In this document: positions 1 to 6,305 of the stretch, piece by piece | Numbering within the stretch: the stretch's first letter is position 1 | How the letters are laid out: each line of letters opens with the position of its first letter | NCBI GenBank assembly: GCA_039916225.1 | Contig: JBDSLU010000274.1 | Span: forward strand, 1 to 18,413 | Source: JBDSLU01 sp039916225 | GTDB taxonomy: Bacteria; Acidobacteriota; Vicinamibacteria; Vicinamibacterales; Vicinamibacteraceae | Direction: 5' to 3' | Length of the DNA: 18,413 bases | The notes under the pieces: model-generated | What the model saw: only the letters and a program-made list of their open reading frames with translations | Databases searched by the model: none | Told to the model about the DNA's origin: nothing | Made by a program: the position numbers and the translations under genes

Positions 1-7
1 TGGGGGG

Positions 8-1441
8 TCATGACAGGAATCCGGTGCCGCGCATGTCCATCGGTTGCATCAGGATCCACAGCGCCAGCGTCGTCAGGCCGACGGCGATGACGACCCAGGG
101 CGCGCCGGCCTCGGCGGCGTGGCCGTGGTAGTCGCGCTCCGAGATGCGCTGAATCAGCGACGTCGCGCCGATGCCGCCCAGGATCACGGCGCCGACCTGC
201 AGCGGGAACACCAGCCCCGGCCGCATGCCGAGCCAGCCCCACGATGGCTCGCCGAGGATCGCCCAGCCGACCGCGTCGATGGCCGCGCCCTGCGCCACCG
301 GCACGATGGTGCCGAGGCCGGTCAGGAAGTGGAACGCGTAGTGGGCGAGCCACACGCCGGCGCCGATCGGCACGAGCGCGTAGGCATAGCTGGCGGCGAT
401 GTAGCGGACCGGCGTGAAGGTGGCGCGGGCGCCGCCGACCAGGTGGGTCACGTAGGCCGCCAACGCGCACAGCGCCAGCGGCAGGACGCCGAGGCCGACG
501 ACGAACAGCACCGCCAGCGGCGGACCGTCCGACGTCGCGCCGAGCCCGGTCGCGAGCCAGCGGCCGAGCCCGTGCACCGGCCCGGTCATCGCGAAGGCGT
601 TGAGCAGGGCGCCGAACGTGAAGAGCAGGGTCAGCGCGGCGATGTCGAGGCGCCGCGACAGCCGGCCGATGACCGACCGCCGCCGATCGTCGGTGAGCTC
701 GTCGCCGGGGACGCGTGTCGCCAGCGCGACGTTGTCGTAGGGGCACGCCTGGACGCAGTCCAGGCAGAAGGTGCATTCGAGGTTGCCGGTCTTGGTCGGC
801 ACGAACAGATGCAGCTCGCAGCCGCGCTGCGTCACGATCGCCGGCGCCGCCGGCGCGCGCCGGCCCTTCAGGCAGTCGAACGTCCGGCAACTCGCGCACA
901 CCGCGCCGTCCTTGGCCCGGATCTCGAGCGGAGACAGTGTCGAGGCGACGAAGTTGAACTGACCGACCGGGCAGATGTGCTTGCAGAACGCCGCGCCGCT
1001 GAACAGCGTGTCGACGACGATCGCCCCGGCGAAATAGCCGACGATCAGCCACGCCGTGGCGGCTGGCACCGCCCACAGATCGAAGGCTTCGTAGGCGAAC
1101 AGGACGGCGGCGAACAGCGGCAGCGCCAGCCACTTGCCGTGCAGCCGGCCGGGCCAGCGCAGGCGGGGACGCCACACCTTGCGCGTCATGTCGCGCGCCA
1201 GGATCATCGGGCAGGCGTGGCAGAAGGCGTTGCCGGCGACCAGCAGCACGCCGATGAGCAGGCCGCGATAGTGGATCCAGGTGCCCAGCGTCGCCAAGTT
1301 GGTCGGCGCGAACTGCGGGCCGAAGAGTCCGTGCGCGACCAGCGCCACCGCCACCACGAGCAGCAGCGTCCGCGTCGCGGTCCGCAGGTGCCGCCAGCGC
1401 AACACGGCGCCGACGACCGGCCAGGTCAGGAGATCGGACAT
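8..1441 (-). CDS. Membrane-bound 4Fe-4S polyferredoxin (NapH/CcoG/NosR-like)
   Basis: A 477-residue integral membrane iron-sulfur protein, likely passing electrons at the cytoplasmic membrane. A textbook [4Fe-4S] motif CX2CX2CX3CP is visible at C223, C226, C229 and C233. More cysteines that could hold a second cluster are C182, C185, C190 and C208. Membrane-associated CxxCP-type motifs occur at C74/C77 and C153/C157, as in NapH, NosR and CcoG proteins. Hydrophobic segments lie at about 24-40, 58-80, 106-140 and in several stretches after residue 265. The ATG follows the preceding FixH-like gene by 13 bases, so the two are probably co-transcribed. CcoG itself is less likely because the C-terminus is membrane-spanning rather than an Ig-like domain. 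The family (membrane ferredoxin) is fairly certain; the electron donor and acceptor are unknown. Confidence 0.88.
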   Translation of the reverse strand: MSDLLTWPVVGAVLRWRHLRTATRTLLLVVAVALVAHGLFGPQFAPTNLATLGTWIHYRGLLIGVLLVAGNAFCHACPMILARDMTRKVWRPRLRWPGRLHGKWLALPLFAAVLFAYEAFDLWAVPAATAWLIVGYFAGAIVVDTLFSGAAFCKHICPVGQFNFVASTLSPLEIRAKDGAVCASCRTFDCLKGRRAPAAPAIVTQRGCELHLFVPTKTGNLECTFCLDCVQACPYDNVALATRVPGDELTDDRRRSVIGRLSRRLDIAALTLLFTFGALLNAFAMTGPVHGLGRWLATGLGATSDGPPLAVLFVVGLGVLPLALCALAAYVTHLVGGARATFTPVRYIAASYAYALVPIGAGVWLAHYAFHFLTGLGTIVPVAQGAAIDAVGWAILGEPSWGWLGMRPGLVFPLQVGAVILGGIGATSLIQRISERDYHGHAAEAGAPWVVIAVGLTTLALWILMQPMDMRGTGFLS

Positions 1442-1454
1442 CGCAGGCCCGCCA

Positions 1455-1877
1455 TCAGGGCTGGCGCGGCTGCACTTGGACGGGGACGTTCGATTCGAGC
1501 CGGCGACCGTCGGGAAAGCGGACCGTGGCGACGAGGAGCCACGACCCCGGCATCGTGAAGTCGACCGCCGCCTCGAAGACGTCCGGCTCGGTGCGCGTCA
1601 CCGGCGCGACGATCGGCGTCATCCCCGGATGCGTCATGTGGCCGACCACGGTGACGGTCGCCTGATTGAGGGTGGCGACCGAGGCGCCGCTCAGCGTGAT
1701 CACCAGCCGGGCATTGCCGACCGTTGGTGACGTCGGCAACACGAGGGTTCGCATCAGGACGCTGTCGGTGTCCTCGGCGACCGGCGACCGACGGCAGCCC
1801 TGCGCGCCGGCCAGCGCCAACGCCAGGCACGCGGCCAGGACGGCTAGACCGGTGAGGCGATGCTGCGAGTGTGCCAC
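1455..1877 (-). CDS. FixH/YtkA-like secreted or lipid-anchored protein
   Basis: A 140-residue exported protein read from a GTG at 1877. The start is chosen because it gives a complete signal peptide: a short charged N-terminus, a hydrophobic core at about 8-25 and a Cys at 28 in a weak lipobox (AGAQGC). The remainder is a small beta-sandwich of FixH/YtkA type. A His/Met-rich motif HMTHPGM at 80-86 precedes a conserved-looking FTMPGSW segment, both typical of this family and of small copper-binding periplasmic domains. The GTG lies inside the end of the upstream membrane-protein gene (34-base overlap), implying translational coupling. With the downstream polyferredoxin gene it recalls FixG/FixH pairing, although no cytochrome oxidase genes are visible. 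Metal binding is inference from the motif. Confidence 0.75.
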   Translation of the reverse strand: MAHSQHRLTGLAVLAACLALALAGAQGCRRSPVAEDTDSVLMRTLVLPTSPTVGNARLVITLSGASVATLNQATVTVVGHMTHPGMTPIVAPVTRTEPDVFEAAVDFTMPGSWLLVATVRFPDGRRLESNVPVQVQPRQP

Positions 1878-2431
1878 GCGCACGAGCACTGCGGCCGCGC
1901 CGCTTCGGTTTCCGGCGGGAAGAGGTGGTAGTACATCGCGACGATCATCGGGACGAACACGATCGTGTTGTAGAAGAGGTGCAGCTCGACCCGCGGCACC
2001 CACAGCTGCGCGATGCTCGTCGGCACCGGCCGGCCGAACAGGTTGTGGCCGCTGAGGGCCTGCACCTGCAGCAGGGCGTGCTCGATGTGGTGGAAGAACT
2101 GGATGCCGAGGGCCAGCGTCCACCACCAGCGCTCCTGCTTGCCGGTGAAGCCCGGGCGCAGCGCCCACAGGGCCAGCAGCATCACCACCGCATAGCCGTA
2201 GTGCAGGACTTCCGACGTGATGAGTGCCGGGAAGAAGATGCCGATCATGCCCCGGGCCTGCGGCACCGGCCAGCCGAGCACGTAGATCTGGAAGGTCTGG
2301 AGGAAATGCTCCATCCAGTGGCCGAGCACCACCACCATGAACGAGCGCATGGCGACCTCGTGCCAGTCGCTGTTCAGCCGCTCCATGAACGACCCGGACG
2401 ACCCGATCGCCGCGTGCGCCATCACCGCCAT
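1844..2431 (-). CDS. Histidine-rich multi-pass membrane protein, unknown function
   Basis: A 195-residue integral membrane protein from the ATG at 2431. That start is preceded by a GGAGAG ribosome-binding sequence; a longer frame would run back into the upstream gene and is rejected. About four hydrophobic segments are visible, near 29-52, 62-92, 102-124 and 150-171. Histidines cluster in or at the edge of these helices: H38 and H42 (GHWMEH), H77, H114, H115 and H118 (FHHIEH), H151 and H169. Such a pattern can ligate haem, copper or a di-iron site. I do not recognise a named family. Position between a small membrane protein and a FixH-like/polyferredoxin pair suggests a role in a membrane redox or metal complex; that is inference. 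The last 11 codons overlap the next gene. Confidence 0.8.
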   Translation of the reverse strand: MAVMAHAAIGSSGSFMERLNSDWHEVAMRSFMVVVLGHWMEHFLQTFQIYVLGWPVPQARGMIGIFFPALITSEVLHYGYAVVMLLALWALRPGFTGKQERWWWTLALGIQFFHHIEHALLQVQALSGHNLFGRPVPTSIAQLWVPRVELHLFYNTIVFVPMIVAMYYHLFPPETEAARPQCSCAWHTRSIASPV

Positions 2432-2463
2432 GTTCCGTCGCTCTCCGTCTCTCGCCGTTCGGG

Positions 2464-2685
2464 CTACTTGCCCGAGCCCCGCCAGATGACCACCAGCGCC
2501 ACGATGGCGAACGTCGACGACATCCCCAGCACCGCCGCGCTGGCCATGGCCGAGGCCGGCGGCTGGTGCTGCGACGTCCAGCGGATCCCCACTGCCGACA
2601 AGGCCAGCACGATGCCGGTGAAAGCGGTCATCGCGAGGCGGATGGCGTTCTGCGCGGTCATCGTAAACGGTTCGGTCTGCGTCAC
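2464..2685 (-). CDS. Small two-helix membrane protein
   Basis: A 73-residue protein with two clear hydrophobic helices at about 18-33 and 46-68 and a positively charged end (WRGSGK). The first codon is GTG at 2685, preceded by a GAGG stretch. An internal ATG at 2661 would give a 65-residue form but has no visible ribosome-binding site. It is the promoter-proximal gene of the four-gene minus-strand run, 32 bases ahead of the histidine-rich membrane protein, and could be a small subunit or stabiliser of the same membrane assembly. No family recognised. Confidence 0.65.
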   Translation of the reverse strand: MTQTEPFTMTAQNAIRLAMTAFTGIVLALSAVGIRWTSQHQPPASAMASAAVLGMSSTFAIVALVVIWRGSGK

Positions 2686-2798
2686 TTGGGCCTCGGCCGC
2701 CGAGCGGCGGGCCAGCCTCGACCGTCGATCGTCGCAAGTCCCGGGCAGCGGGTCAATAGAGGTTTCAGGTTAGACGCCCTCGTTGGGGGGCGGCGGTG

Positions 2799-2830
2799 TC
2801 GACTTCGGTCAGACCTTCGCCTCGACTTCG
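2799..2830 (+). repeat. 9-bp direct repeat upstream of the sigma-like gene
   Basis: TCGACTTCG occurs at 2799-2807 and identically at 2822-2830, start to start 23 bases, about two helical turns. The second copy ends nine bases before a TAGAAT hexamer. Spacing and position suit a binding site for a transcription factor or sigma factor, possibly the product of the next gene acting on its own operon. In DNA this GC-rich a 9-base repeat could be chance. Confidence 0.4.
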
Positions 2831-2839
2831 TCCCTGGCG

Positions 2840-2845
2840 TAGAAT
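2840..2845 (+). promoter_or_regulatory. Possible -10 element of the five-gene operon
   Basis: TAGAAT stands out in GC-rich surroundings and lies 32 bases before the ATG at 2878, giving a plausible short leader. No good -35 hexamer is present at the usual distance; that place is partly taken by the second copy of the direct repeat, so activator- or alternative-sigma-dependent transcription is possible. Confidence 0.3.
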
Positions 2846-2877
2846 GCCGGCGGTTCATTCGCTCCCATGCCCGCCCG

Positions 2878-3609
2878 ATGACGATCGCCGAAGCGCTGCG
2901 CGCCGTGGCCCCGCCCGCGGCGGCGGATACCGACGACGAGGCCCGCGTCCGCGCGGCCGCGCTGGAAATCGTCTACATCGAGCTGCATCGGCTGGCCCGG
3001 AGCCGGGTCGGCGACCGCACCGAGGCCGAGGACGTCGCCTCGACGCTGGCCTACCAGATCGCCTCGACCGGTCCGCGCGACGCCGATCGATCGCCGCCGA
3101 CCGACGGCCAGGCCCGCGCCTACCTGTGGACCGCCATCCGCAACCGGATGGTCGATCGCCATCGCGTCGCGCGGCGGGAGCAGGGCGATGACGACCTGGA
3201 CCGCTTCGAGGGCGCCGTGGATCTGACGGACCACGCCGAGGTCGAAGAGCGCATGGCCCTGCTGACGCAGGCGCAGCAGCTCCTCTATGGCGAGGCGGTG
3301 CCCGCCATCGCCCGCGAGACTGACGGCCGCTTCGATCGCGACGGCTTCCTGACGGCCGTGCAGCAGATGCGGGCGCTGCATCAGCGGTCGCTGACGCTCG
3401 ACGCGCTGCTCGTCGAGACCGACGGCCAGGTGACGGCCGCCGGGCGCAATCGCCTCTACAAGCAGCACGAGCGGGCGCGGACGCGGCTGCTCGGGGCGCT
3501 TCCGGCGTGGCTCGAGGGGCGCAGGCTGGACTCCACGCTCGACCAGGTCCTGCGCCGCCTGGCCGCAACCGAGTTGGCGTCCCGCGTGACGCGCGGGGCT
3601 GGCGCATGA
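2878..3609 (+). CDS. Sigma-70/ECF-like transcription factor, divergent region 4
   Basis: A 243-residue protein. Residues of about 28-105 look like sigma region 2: the acidic TEAEDVAS stretch corresponds to the usual DAEDLVQ motif, and ARAYLWTAIRNRMVDRHR corresponds to the promoter-melting and -10-recognition helices. The C-terminus has NRLYKQHERARTRLL, resembling the recognition helix of region 4, but the preceding helix of the helix-turn-helix is not canonical and a long helical tail follows. The ATG at 2878 is chosen because region 2 starts soon after it and the frame upstream looks non-coding. It leads a five-gene run and is 16 bases from the next gene. The likely role is control of this operon or of targets tied to the protease and ATPase. 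A sigma-derived DNA-binding protein without polymerase function is the alternative. Confidence 0.72.
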   Translation: MTIAEALRAVAPPAAADTDDEARVRAAALEIVYIELHRLARSRVGDRTEAEDVASTLAYQIASTGPRDADRSPPTDGQARAYLWTAIRNRMVDRHRVARREQGDDDLDRFEGAVDLTDHAEVEERMALLTQAQQLLYGEAVPAIARETDGRFDRDGFLTAVQQMRALHQRSLTLDALLVETDGQVTAAGRNRLYKQHERARTRLLGALPAWLEGRRLDSTLDQVLRRLAATELASRVTRGAGA

Positions 3610-3625
3610 CGCGAGGAGTCGGGGC

Positions 3626-4576
3626 ATGACGACGGAGCAGATCGAAGCGTTTCTCGCCCAGGCGTTCCCTGGTCAGCCGTTGCCTGGTCAGTCTGGGCTA
3701 GATGCGGGCGCGGTCGGCGACGCCGAGCGGCTGCTGCTGCCGGAGCCGCAGGTCGACGAAGCGCGGACGTCGCGACCCGGCGTCGCGATCGTGCCGCCGG
3801 CGCTGCTGCACGTGCGCAGCGACGCCCTCGAGGCGGCCGGCATCGAGGCGGGGTTCGACGAAGACACGCGCGCGCTGGTGCTGACGGCATCGGCGCATCT
3901 GGCCTTCGGGCTGGCCGAGCCCGGGCAGCTTCGCACATCCGGCGACGCTGGCGGGACGCGCTTCCAGGTGCCGACGGACCGGGCGCACGCGTTCGGGGTG
4001 TGGAGCGCAGCCGGGCCGCTGGCCATTGGGTCGGTGGGGCCGCGGGCGATCGAACTGCGCGTCGTCAACGCCTGGCCGGCGCCGCCGCTGCCGGCCAGCG
4101 TCGTCATCGCCAACTGGAGTCGCTGGCACGCCACGATGGCCGCCGGGCGCGTCGCTCGCGGCTTCGAGCCGGACGCGACCGAGGCCGACGCCATCCCGGC
4201 CCGGCGCTGGCTCCGCAGCGTGACGGCCGACCAGCGAGCCCTGATTGAGCGCTTCGCCATCGTCCGCCTGCACGCGATCGAGTCGCAGCTTCTCCGTCTC
4301 CAGGAGGGCCTGGGCGTCGATCAGCAGCTCGATTTCGCCTGGCAGAGCCTGTGCTGGCATCGCGACGACGTCGAGGGGCTCCGCGTGCTGCTGCGCGAGG
4401 CCGGTGCCGGCCAGACCCTGGCCACGGCCGTGCGCGGTGTCGACGACATCGGCCGCGCCGTCCGTTTCAGCTGGCCGTCTGATATCGACGTGCACGACGA
4501 ACGCCTGCAGCGCGTCTCGGAAGCCGATCCGGGGGCATGGTGGGGGAGCACGCGCCGGCAGGTGGTGTGGCTGTGA
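3626..4576 (+). CDS. Uncharacterised protein between sigma-like factor and Lon-like peptidase
   Basis: A 316-residue soluble protein of a family I do not recognise; no signal peptide or membrane helix. Residues 1-50 are short and polar and contain a small in-frame duplication (PGQ-x2-PGQ, from a repeated CCTGGTCAG at 3668 and 3683). Residues of about 52-165 alternate short hydrophobic strands and turns, suggesting a beta-rich domain. Residues of about 197-275 are helical with heptad-like leucines, and the tail is tryptophan-rich. GAGGAG precedes the ATG. The stop codon overlaps the GTG of the peptidase gene (GTGA), so the two are translationally coupled and likely made in fixed ratio. Its place between a sigma-like factor and a peptidase makes it a candidate anti-sigma factor, adaptor or peptidase substrate; that is inference only. 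Confidence 0.75.
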   Translation: MTTEQIEAFLAQAFPGQPLPGQSGLDAGAVGDAERLLLPEPQVDEARTSRPGVAIVPPALLHVRSDALEAAGIEAGFDEDTRALVLTASAHLAFGLAEPGQLRTSGDAGGTRFQVPTDRAHAFGVWSAAGPLAIGSVGPRAIELRVVNAWPAPPLPASVVIANWSRWHATMAAGRVARGFEPDATEADAIPARRWLRSVTADQRALIERFAIVRLHAIESQLLRLQEGLGVDQQLDFAWQSLCWHRDDVEGLRVLLREAGAGQTLATAVRGVDDIGRAVRFSWPSDIDVHDERLQRVSEADPGAWWGSTRRQVVWL

Positions 4577-6282
4577 CCCGCTTGCCGTTCGAGCGCGGTG
4601 CCGGGTCGAGCGTGGGCGAATCGCGATCGGCGGCGATGGCCCTCGGCCCGTGGTGCTGGTCGATGCACGCCACCGGCGCGCCGGAGATGCCGCTCGGCGT
4701 GGCGCCCGCGGTGACACTGCGCGGCGGAACCGTCGCGCTCTGGGCGCTGACCTCCGGGCCCGTCGACTCGTCGCTCCATCGTGCCGCGCTCGGCGCCGAA
4801 GCCACCGCTTCGTGGCACGCCGCGGTCCTGGCGCTGCCGCGCTCGCTACCCGTCTTGTGGCGCGACCTGCGCGACCTCGCCCAGCACCCCCCGGTTCCGG
4901 TCCATCTCTGCTCGCATCTCGCCGAGCCTGGCATCGAGCGGCGCGATCGCGTCGTCGACGGCGGATCGTTCGGCCTGGCGTTCCTGCTGCAGCTCGCCTC
5001 GCGCGTGCTGTCGCTGCCGCTGCCGGCCGATATCATCGCCTCGGTGGCGATCGACGAGCTGGGCCGCACCTCGCGCGTCGACGGCCTCTACGAAAAACTC
5101 GATGGCATCGCGACGCTGGCGCCGCGCATCTCGCGCGCGCTCGTCGCCGCCAGCCAGCACGACGAAGTCCGCAGCTCCGGTGGACGCCTGCAGCTGGTGC
5201 CCGTCCGCACCGCCGCGCAGGCGCTCGAGGTCGTGTTCGGCGACGCGCTCGGCATCCGCCTCGCCGAAGCCGGCTCCGACGACGCGCGCCGTCGCGAACT
5301 GGTCGACGCGTTCTTCCGCCTGGCGCTGGTCGGCCGCGGCGCCGCCGTCGACTGGTCGCCGGTCGAGCGCGGCGCGCGCATCGCGCTGCGCGACTGGCCG
5401 CCCGCATTCGACGATCGCTACCGCCTGCAGTTCGCCGCCGGGGTCGCGGCGCGGCACGAGCGCAACGCCGGCGAGATCGCCGTGCCCGGCCCCGCGTGGC
5501 TCGACGCCCAGCCGGCGCCGATCCGTGTCGGCGTGCTCACGCACCTTGTGCAGCAATGCGCCGACACCGGGACGCCGTCGCCGGAGCAGATCGAACCCTA
5601 CGCCACGACGCAGGTGCCCAAGGATCTCGGCGCCGCGTTCGTGCCGCAGCTGCAGCTGGCCGGCGCGCTGGCGCGGCTCTGGGCCGTGACTGGACGCCCG
5701 GCCGATGCGCTCGAGATGCAGCAGCGCGTGGCACGCGCGTTCGTTGCCACGTTCGAGGACTCACAGGTCTCGTTCCAGCTCTCCGAATGGTTCCGGCTGG
5801 CTGGCGCGCTCGGCGACGAGGAAGCGTTCGCGCGGGCCGAAGCGTTCCTGGCCAAGGTCGAGGCGACCTGCGGTCTTACGCCGTCCGGTGCGCCCTACGT
5901 GCAGCTGGCGCGAGCGCGGGCGGGGATCGAGCTGGGACAGAACACCGCCGAGACACGGGATCGCCTCGACGCGCTGTCACGCGATCTGAGCGTGCCGGCC
6001 CACGTCCGCTGGTCGGCCGCCCGCTGGTCGGCGCGAGCCTGGCGTCGGGCGGGAGAGCGCGCCCTGGCCGAAGAGCGCCTGACGGCGATGGAACTCGAGC
6101 GCTCCAAGGCGCCGCACGCCGCGCGCTACCTGCTGTTGGCCGAGTTCGACGCCGCGCAGGACGGCCAGGGCACCGCCGAGGCGTTCATGGATCGCCTGGC
6201 GGCGCTCGATCCGGGTCCGCTGACGCACCTGCGTCAGGCCTATGAAGCGGACGCCGAGATCGTCCGGTTCTATCCGTATTGA
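4573..6282 (+). CDS. Lon-like (S16) Ser/Lys peptidase with helical-repeat C-terminus
   Basis: A 569-residue protein from the GTG at 4573 in a GTGA overlap, with AGGTGG upstream; an ATG at 4537 is possible but would overlap the previous gene by 40 bases. Residues of about 1-220 resemble the Lon proteolytic domain. S132 sits in DGGSFGLAF, matching Lon DGPSAG, and K175 sits in VDGLYEKL, matching GGLKEKL. The 43-residue spacing equals that of E. coli Lon S679-K722, and the stretch aligns without gaps (PLPADI / PVRADV). No AAA ATPase or Lon N-terminal domain is present. Residues of about 340-565 are helical with TPR-like pairs, suited to binding a partner or substrate. Known S16 peptidases cut with a Ser-Lys dyad; the substrate here is unknown, the preceding gene product being an obvious candidate. 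Confidence 0.82.
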   Translation: MTRLPFERGAGSSVGESRSAAMALGPWCWSMHATGAPEMPLGVAPAVTLRGGTVALWALTSGPVDSSLHRAALGAEATASWHAAVLALPRSLPVLWRDLRDLAQHPPVPVHLCSHLAEPGIERRDRVVDGGSFGLAFLLQLASRVLSLPLPADIIASVAIDELGRTSRVDGLYEKLDGIATLAPRISRALVAASQHDEVRSSGGRLQLVPVRTAAQALEVVFGDALGIRLAEAGSDDARRRELVDAFFRLALVGRGAAVDWSPVERGARIALRDWPPAFDDRYRLQFAAGVAARHERNAGEIAVPGPAWLDAQPAPIRVGVLTHLVQQCADTGTPSPEQIEPYATTQVPKDLGAAFVPQLQLAGALARLWAVTGRPADALEMQQRVARAFVATFEDSQVSFQLSEWFRLAGALGDEEAFARAEAFLAKVEATCGLTPSGAPYVQLARARAGIELGQNTAETRDRLDALSRDLSVPAHVRWSAARWSARAWRRAGERALAEERLTAMELERSKAPHAARYLLLAEFDAAQDGQGTAEAFMDRLAALDPGPLTHLRQAYEADAEIVRFYPY

Positions 6283-6305
6283 GCCGTCCGTAATAACGTG
6301 TCGGC

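Larger units (their letters stand above)
2686..2877. other. Divergent intergenic region (192 bp)
   Basis: The region separates the minus-strand membrane-protein run from the plus-strand sigma/peptidase/ATPase run, so promoters in both directions are expected here. On the plus-strand side it holds a 9-base direct repeat and a TAGAAT hexamer, described separately. I see no convincing promoter for the minus strand. Confidence 0.6.

Noticed and set aside
8..1441. Assignment as CcoG/FixG or NosR
   Set aside because: CcoG should have a soluble Ig-like C-terminus and NosR an N-terminal flavin domain; neither is visible.
44..1558. A 504-codon plus-strand frame opposite the polyferredoxin gene
   Set aside because: Its composition is dominated by Arg, Gln, Asp and Ala, with no membrane helices or motifs; the minus strand has clear iron-sulfur motifs.
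4245..6245. A 666-codon plus-strand frame overlapping the peptidase gene
   Set aside because: The translation is Arg/Ala-rich without domain features; the Lon-like dyad and TPR-like tail lie in the other frame.
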